Program-made: the position numbers and the translations under genes
In this document: positions 1 to 7,599 of the stretch, one piece after another
How the letters are laid out: every line of letters starts with the position of its first letter
How positions within the stretch are numbered: position 1 is the stretch's first letter
Notes under the pieces: model-generated
Database searches by the model: none
The model's input: the letters and a program-made list of their open reading frames with translations, nothing else
Told to the model about the DNA's origin: nothing
Assembly: GCA_021813725.1 (NCBI GenBank)
Contig: JAKAJN010000006.1
Span: 26,880-60,789, forward strand
Length of the DNA stretch: 33,910 nt
Direction: 5' to 3'
Origin: a bacterium
Lineage (GTDB): Bacteria > Gemmatimonadota > Gemmatimonadetes > Gemmatimonadales > Gemmatimonadaceae

Positions 1-1
1 C

Positions 2-391
2 TTCGCTGCATGGCTCCTGTGGCGTCGCACGAGGGTACTTGGCTGCGCAATCGCCCCAACTTGGGACTGCGGGTACGCGGCGCCGTCGGCGCGCATGCAG
101 TATACGGCCGGCTCATTTGCCGGCATCGTCACTGAATGGTTTGCCTTCATACTGCGCCCGGAGACTCACGCCGAGCGGCCCACGACCTTGATGCCGCCCG
201 CCGCCAGTCACACCACACACACGCCCGAGACGGTGCTCGACCGGATCGTCGAGCCGATCAGCACGCTCGTCCTGCAGGGAGCGGTGGCGGCGCGACGGTT
301 GCAGCATGGCCGCGTACACGCGTATCTCGCGTACCTTCTGATCGGCGTCGCGCTGCTCTCGGCTGTGGTGCTGGGGGGCGGCCGGTCGTGA
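2..391 (+). CDS. HyfB/NuoL-like antiporter-type membrane subunit, C-terminal part only
   Basis: The frame is open from the window edge to a TGA at 389-391, so only the last ~129 residues are seen. They match, almost motif for motif, the end of the complete HyfB-like protein at 1172-3121: both have WDCGY followed by a SARMQY/TARMQY block, then SFAGIVT, PETVL and ARRLQHG, and both end in a final hydrophobic helix. In this family (HyfB/HycC, related to NuoL and Mrp antiporter subunits) the protein is an ion-translocating subunit of a membrane-bound hydrogenase-type complex. The C-terminal piece would hold the lateral-helix end and last membrane segment. It is the first visible gene of the Ehr operon. 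It is cut by the window, not truncated biologically as far as can be seen. Confidence 0.85.
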   Translation, partial: FAAWLLWRRTRVLGCAIAPTWDCGYAAPSARMQYTAGSFAGIVTEWFAFILRPETHAERPTTLMPPAASHTTHTPETVLDRIVEPISTLVLQGAVAARRLQHGRVHAYLAYLLIGVALLSAVVLGGGRS

Positions 392-467
392 GCGTGGCGC
401 GCAAGAGCCGACGGTTGGTGCGCGGCGGGCGTGCTGCCCACTTGCACTCTCCACTCCGTGTGCCGTC

Positions 468-1175
468 ATGTTTCTGAATCTCGTCCAGATCGCCGAGTCC
501 TTTGGCGTGTCCGAGGGCGTCGTGGAAGGGTGGATTCGCGACGAGGGACTGCCGCACACGCGCGATCGCGGCCGGTTGCTGTTTGACCGTGCGCAGGTGG
601 CGCAGTGGGCGGCCAATCGCGGGTTGTCGTCGCAGGCCGGGTTCCTGGCGCCGGAGCATTCCGTCTTCGCCACCGGTATCCGCCTCGAGCCGTTGCTGCG
701 CACGGGTGGCATCTGGCGCGACGTGGCGCCGGAGGATGTGGGCAACGTGTTCGATCGGGTGGTGTCGGCGCTGCCACGCACCACGGCCTCCGTTCGCCAA
801 CTACTGGCGCAACGTCTGCGTGCCCCCGGCGGTGTCACACCGGCGCCGGTGGGGGGCGGTTTTGCCGTGCCGCACCCGAGCGCACGGATTGCGCTGGGCC
901 GCGATGCCGGCACCGTAGCGCTCGTCTTTCTGCGCGATCACTTCGCGATGCCCGAGCCGCCCGCTGACGGCGTGCCGGTGACGCGGCTGTTCTTCTTCGT
1001 TGCGCCTTCGCCGCGCGCGCACCTCGACCTGCTCGGTCGGCTCGGGCGGTTGCTGCGCAGTGGACCGTCGCGTGACGCACTGACCGAGGGCGCGACCGAC
1101 GAGGAGATCTTTCGCGTGATGGCCGCGCTGGACGAGGAACTCGCCGGCGTGGCGACCAAGGGGCCAACGCCGTGA
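468..1175 (+). CDS. Helix-turn-helix / PTS EIIA-like fusion protein in the Ehr operon
   Basis: This 235-residue protein has two parts. Residues ~3-50 look like an excisionase/MerR-type helix-turn-helix (LVQIAESFGVSEGVVEGWIR, then a GRLLFDRAQVAQW wing). Residues ~75-230 resemble a PTS EIIA type-2 (fructose/Ntr) domain. The phospho-histidine motif GGGFAVPHPSAR is present with His136 in the expected place, so phosphorylation is plausible. The gene sits between two HyfB-like genes. It starts 76 nt after the first, and its TGA overlaps the GTG start of the second by 4 nt (GTGA, 1172-1175), so it is translated with the complex. I infer a regulator or phosphorylation-dependent sensor tied to the complex. 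No other PTS gene is adjacent, and the DNA target is unknown. The fold assignments are good; the role is speculative. Confidence 0.75.
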   Translation: MFLNLVQIAESFGVSEGVVEGWIRDEGLPHTRDRGRLLFDRAQVAQWAANRGLSSQAGFLAPEHSVFATGIRLEPLLRTGGIWRDVAPEDVGNVFDRVVSALPRTTASVRQLLAQRLRAPGGVTPAPVGGGFAVPHPSARIALGRDAGTVALVFLRDHFAMPEPPADGVPVTRLFFFVAPSPRAHLDLLGRLGRLLRSGPSRDALTEGATDEEIFRVMAALDEELAGVATKGPTP

Positions 1176-3121
1176 GGGCCGGACCGTGGCTCGTGCTCGC
1201 ACTGGCGGCACTCACGCTTTCGGCGGTGGCGGGTCGCCGCTGGCCGCGCACGTGGCTGGTGCTCATCGTGGCCGGAGGTGCCGCGGCAGCGGCGGCGTCG
1301 GTGCTCGTGCTGTCCGGCGCGCCAGGTTGGGAGTGGCGCGGTGCGTTCCGCATTGGCGGTGAAGCGCTGCACCTGCGCCTCGACGCGCTGAGCGCGGTGT
1401 TCCTCGCACTCGTGGGCGTGCTCGGCGGCGCCGGGGCGGTGTACGCCCACGGCTACTGGTCCGACGCACAGTACCCCGCTTCGGCGCCGCGTGGGCGAGC
1501 GTGGTGGAGCGTGCTGGTGCTCAGCATGACGCTGGTGCTGACGCTCTCCAACGGCTTGCACTTTCTGGTGGCGTGGGAGTCGTTCGCCATCGCGGCGTTC
1601 TTCCTGATCACGCTCGATGGCGGAGCGCGGGCCGTGCGATCGGCGGGCTGGCTGTACCTCGCTGCGTCGCACGCGGGCACGCTGGCGCTGTTTGCGTTCT
1701 TCGCGCTGCTGTCCGCACGTACGGGGAGCTGGGACTTGGGGCCGATGAACGCTCAGGCCGCGCTGGCGCCGCTCTTCTGGCTGGCGTTGTTCGGATTCGG
1801 GGTGAAGGCGGGGCTGTTCCCGCTGCACGTGTGGCTGCCGTCGGCGCACGCCAACGCGCCGAGCCACGTGTCGGCCATCATGTCGGGCGCGGCGATCAAG
1901 ATGGGCGTCTATGGCATCCTGCGCTTTAGCGGTTGGTTGCCGGTGCCAAACGCGGCGGGCTGGGTGGTGATCGGCTTCGGCGCGGTGAGCGCGCTGCTTG
2001 GTATCGCGTTCGCGTTCGCGCAGGGGGACCTCAAGCGGCTGCTGGCGTATTGCTCGGTGGAAAACGTGGGAATCATCCTCGTGGGCGTGGGCGGGGCGAT
2101 GCTCGCGAGCACCGCGGGCGATGCGGTGTGGGGCCGCTTGCTGCTGGCTGGCGCGCTGCTGCACGTGTGGAATCACGGACTGTTCAAGGGCCTGCTGTTC
2201 ATGGGGGCGGGCTCAGTGCTGCACGCCACCGGCACGCGCGAGCTGAGCCGGCTGGGCGGCCTCTGGCGTCGCCTGCCGTGGACGAGCCTGATGTTCGCCG
2301 TCGGAGTGCTGGCCGTCGCCGGATTGCCGCCCTTGAACGGATTCGTGAGTGAGTGGCTGGTCTATCTTGGGCTGTTCGATGCAGTGACGAGTCGCGGGCC
2401 GTCCGCGTGGGCCGCGATTTTCGCGGCGCTCCTGCTCGGCACCGCGGGCGCACTGGCGTTGGCGAGTTTCGTGAAGGTGGGTGCCACGGTCTTCCTGGGC
2501 GCGCCGCGCGGACCTGCCGCGGCGAAGGCGCACGAAAGTGGGCGCGCGATGCTGGCACCGATGGGCGCGCTGGCCGCCCTCTGTGTGACGCTGGGCCTGG
2601 CGCCGACGCTGGCGTGGCCGGCGATTGCGCGAGGCGTGGCGGCCTGGCATCCGGCATGGCCGGCAACCGCGGCGCCACTCGCGCTGCAAGCCATCGGCGG
2701 GGCCCAGCTCGCGCTGGCGACGTTGTTGATCGCGGGCGCCATCGTCGCGTGGCATCAGTGGCGCGGGAAGCTGGCGCGTCGCGCCCTCACGTGGGACTGT
2801 GGCTACGCCGTGCCGACGGCCCGCATGCAATACTCGAGTGCGTCGTTCGCTGGCATCGTGACCGGCTGGTTCCGCTGGATCCTGTGGCCGCGGCTCGCTC
2901 TGCGCCGTCCACGCGGGCTCCTGCCCGCGCGTGCGCTCCGGTTGGAGCGGATCCCCGAGACCGTGCTCGAGCTGGTGATCGCTCCGGTGGGTGCGCTGTT
3001 CCTGCAGACGGCCAGCGGTGCGCGCCGCCTGCAGCACGGAAGCCTGCAGGCGTACATCCTCTATGTCGTGGTGGCTCTGGCGGCCCTGGGCGCGATGGTG
3101 CTCGAGGCGGGTGCGCGATGA
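1172..3121 (+). CDS. hyfB: HyfB/NuoL-like proton-conducting membrane subunit
   Basis: This is a 649-residue, very hydrophobic protein of the NuoL/HyfB/Mrp antiporter-like family. Visible family marks are a core lysine helix followed by FPLHVWLPSAHANAPSHVSA (around residues 213-235), the AAIKMGVYG helix, a half-channel helix with NHGLFKGLLFM, and PPLNGFVSEW. These correspond to the ion-pathway lysines and histidines of complex I antiporter subunits. The C-terminal ~100 residues repeat the tail of the gene ending at 391. The GTG start at 1172 overlaps the previous stop (GTGA), and the stop overlaps the next start (ATGA, 3118-3121). Its role would be ion translocation coupled to electron transfer in the soluble arm encoded downstream. 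HyfB/HycC is the closest family; Mrp-type MrpA/MrpD is a less likely alternative given the neighbours. Confidence 0.9.
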   Translation: MRAGPWLVLALAALTLSAVAGRRWPRTWLVLIVAGGAAAAAASVLVLSGAPGWEWRGAFRIGGEALHLRLDALSAVFLALVGVLGGAGAVYAHGYWSDAQYPASAPRGRAWWSVLVLSMTLVLTLSNGLHFLVAWESFAIAAFFLITLDGGARAVRSAGWLYLAASHAGTLALFAFFALLSARTGSWDLGPMNAQAALAPLFWLALFGFGVKAGLFPLHVWLPSAHANAPSHVSAIMSGAAIKMGVYGILRFSGWLPVPNAAGWVVIGFGAVSALLGIAFAFAQGDLKRLLAYCSVENVGIILVGVGGAMLASTAGDAVWGRLLLAGALLHVWNHGLFKGLLFMGAGSVLHATGTRELSRLGGLWRRLPWTSLMFAVGVLAVAGLPPLNGFVSEWLVYLGLFDAVTSRGPSAWAAIFAALLLGTAGALALASFVKVGATVFLGAPRGPAAAKAHESGRAMLAPMGALAALCVTLGLAPTLAWPAIARGVAAWHPAWPATAAPLALQAIGGAQLALATLLIAGAIVAWHQWRGKLARRALTWDCGYAVPTARMQYSSASFAGIVTGWFRWILWPRLALRRPRGLLPARALRLERIPETVLELVIAPVGALFLQTASGARRLQHGSLQAYILYVVVALAALGAMVLEAGAR

Positions 3122-4023
3122 TGATCGTCCTTGGGTTCGTCCTGCGACTTGCACTCTGGTTGCTGCTCGCCCCGCTCCTGCCTGGCCTCATCAACAAGGT
3201 GAAGGCGTGGGTGGCGGGACGGCGCGGGCCGCCCGTGCTGCAGCTCTACTACGACCTCGCGCGACTCTGGCACAAGCAGGTGGTGATGAGTACGCTGGCG
3301 TCTCCGGCGTTCATCATCGGGCCGGCAGTCGCGTGGGTGGCCGTGCTGGCCGCGACGCTGCTCGTGCCGCTCGGGCCGGCCGGCGCGACGCTCAGCTTCC
3401 GCGGTGACGTGATCCTGATGCTGTATCTCCTGGCGCTCGCGCGGTTCGCGACCACCTGGGCCGCCATGGAAACCGGTTCGGCGTTCGAGGGAATGGGAGC
3501 GGCGCGCGAGGTGAGTTTTGCCGTGCTCGCCGAGGCGGCGATGATTGCGGCGATGCTGACACTGGCGGTGCAGACGGGAAGCGTGTCGCTCGCTACGATG
3601 CTGGCGCCGTCGGTCGGGACGAGTGCGGTGCTGCTCGCGGCGGGACTGTTCACGGTGCTGCTCGTCGAGAACTGCCGCGTACCGTTCGATGATCCGGCCA
3701 CGCACCTCGAGTTGACGATGATCCACGAGGTGATGGTGCTCGATCACAGCGGCCCGCCGCTGGCGGCCATCCTGCACGGCGCCTCGCTCAAGCTGCTGCT
3801 CTTCGCCGTGCTGCTCACGCAGGCGGTGCTGCCGATGGGCACGTATTCCCCGGCGGTGGCGGCCGCCGTGCTGCTGACGGGCGTGCTCGTGGTAACAGTG
3901 GGCGTCGGGGCAGTGGAGTCGCTGATGGCGCGATTCTCGTTCCGGCGAGTGCCGTTGCTGCTCACGACCGCCGTGCTCCTGTGCGTCTTCGCCCTGCTCG
4001 TGGCGTGGCAGGGGGCCGCCTGA
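3118..4023 (+). CDS. hyfC: HyfC/NuoH-like membrane anchor subunit
   Basis: This 301-residue integral membrane protein belongs to the respiratory-chain NADH dehydrogenase subunit 1 / HycD-HyfC family. Near the N-terminus is the loop GPPVLQLYYDLARLWHK. The diagnostic acidic loop ENCRVPFDDPATHLELTMIH follows about two thirds along; in this family it links quinone- or cluster-proximal chemistry to the ion pathway. The start is the ATG at 3118, whose ATGA overlaps the previous stop; a second ATG directly follows at 3121. The same frame stays open upstream inside hyfB, but that stretch is arginine-rich shadow sequence and not part of the protein. The gene anchors the soluble arm to the membrane arm. 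Confidence 0.92.
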   Translation: MMIVLGFVLRLALWLLLAPLLPGLINKVKAWVAGRRGPPVLQLYYDLARLWHKQVVMSTLASPAFIIGPAVAWVAVLAATLLVPLGPAGATLSFRGDVILMLYLLALARFATTWAAMETGSAFEGMGAAREVSFAVLAEAAMIAAMLTLAVQTGSVSLATMLAPSVGTSAVLLAAGLFTVLLVENCRVPFDDPATHLELTMIHEVMVLDHSGPPLAAILHGASLKLLLFAVLLTQAVLPMGTYSPAVAAAVLLTGVLVVTVGVGAVESLMARFSFRRVPLLLTTAVLLCVFALLVAWQGAA

Positions 4024-4661
4024 TGCGCGACCTGAACCTTCTCATCGGGTTGGCGATGGGGCTGAACCTCGTCGCGCTCGGGAGCAGCCGCCTGCCGTCC
4101 ATCATTCGCGCCACGGCGCTGCAGGGAGTGCTACTGGGCATCATGCCGCTGGTGCTCGAGCACGACATCGGCTGGCAGGTAGTTGCGGTGGCGGTTGCCA
4201 CCGCTCTCGGCAAGGGCGTGGTGATTCCCGGGCTCCTGCAGCGGGCGATGCGCGCGGCGCACATCGAGCGCGAGATCGAGCCGTTCATCGGCTTCGTGCC
4301 GTCGCTCCTGCTTGGCGCGCTGGGCACCATCGCGGCGCTCGCCGTGGCGCGATCGCTGCCGCTGCTGCCCGAGCACGCCAAGTCGCTACTCGTCCCCGGC
4401 GCCCTCGCGTCCATGCTCACCGGGTTCGTCCTGCTCATCGGCCGCGTGAAGGCCATCTCGCAGGTCTGCGGCTACCTGATCTTCGAGAACGGCATCTACC
4501 TCTTCGGCCTTCTCCTCATCGGCTCGACGCCCCTGCTGGTGGAAGCCGGGGTGCTCCTTGACCTGACCGTGGGCATCTTCGTCATCGGCATCATCGTGGA
4601 CCGCATCCAGCGGGCCTTCGATTCGCTCGACACCCGCAAGCTGACGGTGCTGCGCGAATGA
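4023..4661 (+). CDS. hyfE: HyfE/NuoK-like membrane subunit
   Basis: This 212-residue hydrophobic protein resembles HyfE, the extended NuoK-like subunit of group 4 hydrogenase complexes. It has alternating membrane helices, the motif YLIFENGIYLFGLLLIG (around residues 153-169) with an intramembrane glutamate, and a typical amphipathic end (IVDRIQRAFDSLDTRKLTVL). The ATG at 4023 shares one base with the preceding stop (TGATG), and the end overlaps the next start by 4 nt. In complex I and its relatives this subunit carries membrane-embedded glutamates of the ion path. HyfE is a better fit than short NuoK/MrpC because of the length and the ENGIYL motif. Confidence 0.88.
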   Translation: MRDLNLLIGLAMGLNLVALGSSRLPSIIRATALQGVLLGIMPLVLEHDIGWQVVAVAVATALGKGVVIPGLLQRAMRAAHIEREIEPFIGFVPSLLLGALGTIAALAVARSLPLLPEHAKSLLVPGALASMLTGFVLLIGRVKAISQVCGYLIFENGIYLFGLLLIGSTPLLVEAGVLLDLTVGIFVIGIIVDRIQRAFDSLDTRKLTVLRE

Positions 4662-6100
4662 GGGCGCTCCTGCTGATCATCGTGCCGCTGGCCGGCGCGC
4701 TCGTCGCCGCCCTGTGGCGGAGCGACCGCAGTCGGCCGTGGCTGCTGCCCGCCGTTGGCACCGTGCACCTGGCGCTGTCGATCTGGCTGCTTGCGCAGCC
4801 GCCGGTGGTTGCGCCGGCGGCGTGGATGGGATTCGATCCGGTGGCGCGCGCCGTGCTGCCGCTGGTGTCGCTGCTGTTCTTTGCCTGTTCGATCTACGCC
4901 GTCGCCTACCTGCGCCTGCGACACGAACGCGGCAACCGCGTGTTTGTGGCGACGCTGCTTGCGGTCATTGGCCTGCTCAGCGCCGGACACCAGGCGCGGC
5001 ACCTCGGCGTGCTGTGGATCGCCACCGAGGCCGTGACACTGGCGGCCGTGCCGCTGCTGCATTTCAATGGCACGCCGCGAGCGTTTGAGGCGACGTGGAA
5101 GTACCTGCTGGTCGGCGGCACCGGCATTGCGCTCTCCCTACTGGGTTCGTTCTGCCTGGGCTATGCGTCGATGCACGGCGGTGGGAGCGGCGACCTCACG
5201 TTCGTGGCGCTCGCCGCGCAAGGCGCCGCGTTGTCGCGGCCGTGGGTGCTCATCGCCTGGGTTCTGCTGCTCGCGGGATACGGCACCAAGATGGGGCTGG
5301 CGCCGATGCACACCTGGAAGCCCGACGCGTACGGCGAGGCGCCGGGCATCGTCGGCGCCCTGCTGGCCGGTGGCGTCACGACGGTGGCGTTCACCGCACT
5401 CCTGCGCGTTCGTGCCGTGGTGGGAGCCGCAGGGGAGGGCGCAACGGCGGACCGAACGTTGCTGGCCATCGGGCTCTTTTCCATGGGCGTCGCCGCCCTC
5501 TTCCTGCTCGGCACGCGCAACTTCAAGCGCATGCTTGCCTACTCGAGCGTTGAGCACATGGGGATCTTGAGCATCGCGGCGTCGCTCGGGCCGGTCGGCG
5601 TCTTCGCCGCGCTGTTTCACGTGTGGAGCAACGGACTCACCAAGGGCGCCCTGTTCCTGAGCTCGGCCAACATCCGGCGCGCGGCGAACTCGGCGTCGAT
5701 CGACGAAGTGCGTGGCATGGCCGCGCTGACCCCGCGCTCGGCGATGATCTTCGTCGCCGGGTTGTTCGCCGTCACGGCGTCGCCGCCGTTCGGACCATTC
5801 TTCAGCGAACTGCTCGTGGTGCGCGCGGCGCTCGGGGCGGGGCACTACCTTGCCGTGCTCCTGTTCCTGGCATGCTTGCTGCTGGCGTTCTTCGGCTTGA
5901 GCCGCGTGGTGTTCGCGGTGGTGGATGGACGGCCGCGGCCCGCCACGGTGGCGAGCAGCCGACGGTTCGTCGAAACTGCCGGCGCCCTGTTGCCGCCCGC
6001 GCTCCTGCTGGGACTTTCCCTGTGGCTCGGACTCTTCACGCCGGACGCGCTGCGGGAGTCGTGGACCGCGGCGGCCGCCCAACTGTTCCCGGCCCCATGA
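4658..6100 (+). CDS. hyfF: HyfF/NuoN-like antiporter-type membrane subunit
   Basis: This 480-residue protein is another antiporter-like subunit, distinct from the HyfB-like ones. Characteristic stretches are YGTKMGLAPMHTWKPDAYGE (around residues 208-227), where HyfF has HTWKPDA, then SSVEHMGILS, HVWSNGLTKGALFL and SPPFGPFFSEL. The lysines in the TKMG and LTKG helices match the ion-path lysines of the family. The start codon overlaps the upstream stop (ATGA, 4658-4661), and the end overlaps the large-subunit start the same way. With the two HyfB-like proteins, this gives three antiporter-type subunits in one operon, one of which is only partly visible. Confidence 0.9.
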   Translation: MRALLLIIVPLAGALVAALWRSDRSRPWLLPAVGTVHLALSIWLLAQPPVVAPAAWMGFDPVARAVLPLVSLLFFACSIYAVAYLRLRHERGNRVFVATLLAVIGLLSAGHQARHLGVLWIATEAVTLAAVPLLHFNGTPRAFEATWKYLLVGGTGIALSLLGSFCLGYASMHGGGSGDLTFVALAAQGAALSRPWVLIAWVLLLAGYGTKMGLAPMHTWKPDAYGEAPGIVGALLAGGVTTVAFTALLRVRAVVGAAGEGATADRTLLAIGLFSMGVAALFLLGTRNFKRMLAYSSVEHMGILSIAASLGPVGVFAALFHVWSNGLTKGALFLSSANIRRAANSASIDEVRGMAALTPRSAMIFVAGLFAVTASPPFGPFFSELLVVRAALGAGHYLAVLLFLACLLLAFFGLSRVVFAVVDGRPRPATVASSRRFVETAGALLPPALLLGLSLWLGLFTPDALRESWTAAAAQLFPAP

Positions 6101-7584
6101 GCGGCGCCACCCTTCTTGCGCTGCTGCCCAACGCGACGTCGCTGCCGTGGCGTGACATTCCCGCGTGGCCGGCCTCGGAGTTCGTGCAGGTGACGGCGGC
6201 CGCGCTCGCCCGCGGAGCACGGCTCTGCAGCTGGTTCGCCGTGCCCGAGGAATCGGGTGACGCCGTGCAGCTCGTGGCCGTGCTGGCCTTCGATGCCGAC
6301 AATACGCTGGCGGTTGGGCGCAGCACCCCGGTGCGCGGGTCGTATCCCGCGCTCACCGTGCTGCACCCGCAGGCACATCTCTTCGAGCGCGAGGTGTGGG
6401 AGACGCACGGCCTGACTCCCGAGGGCCACCCGTGGCTCAAGCCCGTGCGTGCCTCGGCGGGAGAAGCCCCGGCGAATGCGCCGTTCTTCACGGTTGAGGG
6501 CGGCGAGATTCACGAGGTGGCCGTGGGACCCGTGCACGCGGGGATCATCGAACCCGGACATTTCCGGTTCCAGTGCGCGGGCGAGGAGGTGATCCATCTT
6601 GAGATCGCCCTCGGCTACCAGCACCGCGGGATCGAGCGGGCGCTGGCCGGAGGACCGCATCGGCGTACCCTGCGGCAGGTCGAGACGATCGCGGGTGACA
6701 CCACGGTGGCGCACGCCACCGCCTACGCGTCGGTGCTGGAGGCGCTGGGGAGCGGTGAGGCACCGCTGCGGGGGCAATGGCTGCGCGCCATCGGGCTCGA
6801 ACTCGAGCGGCTCGCGAATCACACCGGCGACCTCGGCGCACTGGCCGGCGACGTGGCCTTCATTCCCACCGCCGCTGCCTGTGGCAAGCTGCGCGGCGAT
6901 TTCCTGAACGTGACGGCCGCGCTCTGCGGCAACCGCTTTGGACGCGGCCTCGTGCGGCCGTTCGCCGAGGGCCCCGACGTCTCGGGCGCGCTCGTGCAGC
7001 AGGTGCTCGGCAACCTGACGCGCGCCCTCGCGGACGTCGAGCAGGCGATCGCGTGGCTGTGGGACTCGGCGTCGGTGCGGGCCCGTTTCGAGAATGTCGG
7101 CACCGTGCACCGGGCCCAGGCCGAGGAGATCGGGATGGTGGGCCCCGCCGCGCGGGCCTGCGGGCTGGTGCGCGATGTGCGATACGACCATCCGGCGGGC
7201 TGGCACCGGTTTGCTCAGGCGCCGGTGGCCGTCTGGCCGGGCGGCGACGTCTTCGCGCGGGCTCGCGTGCGTTCGCTCGAAATCCAGCGCTCAGGCGATT
7301 TCCTGCGCGAACAGCTTGTCGCGGCGCCCGAGTCTGGCCCGGCAGACGATTCGCCCGCCAGCACGGGCGACACCTTGGCCGTGGCGTTGGTGGAGGGGTG
7401 GCGGGGTGAGGTGTGCCACGTGGCCGTGACCGACGCCGCCGGGCGGTTCCGGCGGTACAAGATCACGGACCCGTCGTTCCACAACTGGTCGGGGCTTGCG
7501 TTGGCCCTGCGCGGCAATGCCATCTCCGATTTCCCGATCTGCAACAAGAGTTTCAGCCTGTCGTACTGCGGTTTCGATCTCTAA
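6097..7584 (+). CDS. Ehr large subunit: NuoC-NuoD/HycE-like fusion without Ni-Fe ligands
   Basis: This 495-residue protein has a NuoC (30 kDa)-like N-terminal domain with the signature FEREVWETHGLTPEGHP, joined to a NuoD/HycE-like large-subunit domain from about residue 140 (VGPVHAGIIEPGHFRF, then YQHRGIE). In active group 4 hydrogenases the first ligand motif is RVCGICxxAH. Here the aligned residues are ETIAGDTTVAH, with Ala199 and Thr202 in place of the cysteines. The second motif (DPCxxC) is replaced by SLSYCGFDL at the very C-terminus, with Ser489 and Gly492 at the ligand positions and one out-of-register Cys491. The protein therefore cannot hold the standard Ni-Fe centre. It also ends right after this motif, without the extra tail of HycE. 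ATG 6097 overlaps the hyfF stop. Homologues are called Ehr (energy-converting hydrogenase-related). The substrate is unknown. Confidence 0.9.
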   Translation: MSGATLLALLPNATSLPWRDIPAWPASEFVQVTAAALARGARLCSWFAVPEESGDAVQLVAVLAFDADNTLAVGRSTPVRGSYPALTVLHPQAHLFEREVWETHGLTPEGHPWLKPVRASAGEAPANAPFFTVEGGEIHEVAVGPVHAGIIEPGHFRFQCAGEEVIHLEIALGYQHRGIERALAGGPHRRTLRQVETIAGDTTVAHATAYASVLEALGSGEAPLRGQWLRAIGLELERLANHTGDLGALAGDVAFIPTAAACGKLRGDFLNVTAALCGNRFGRGLVRPFAEGPDVSGALVQQVLGNLTRALADVEQAIAWLWDSASVRARFENVGTVHRAQAEEIGMVGPAARACGLVRDVRYDHPAGWHRFAQAPVAVWPGGDVFARARVRSLEIQRSGDFLREQLVAAPESGPADDSPASTGDTLAVALVEGWRGEVCHVAVTDAAGRFRRYKITDPSFHNWSGLALALRGNAISDFPICNKSFSLSYCGFDL

Positions 7585-7599
7585 ATCCGGGCGCTCCCC

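Noticed and set aside
2353-3117. A possible N-terminal extension of the HyfC-like protein
   Set aside because: The translated stretch is Arg/Gly-rich shadow sequence inside hyfB; the family N-terminus and ATGA overlap fix the start at 3118.
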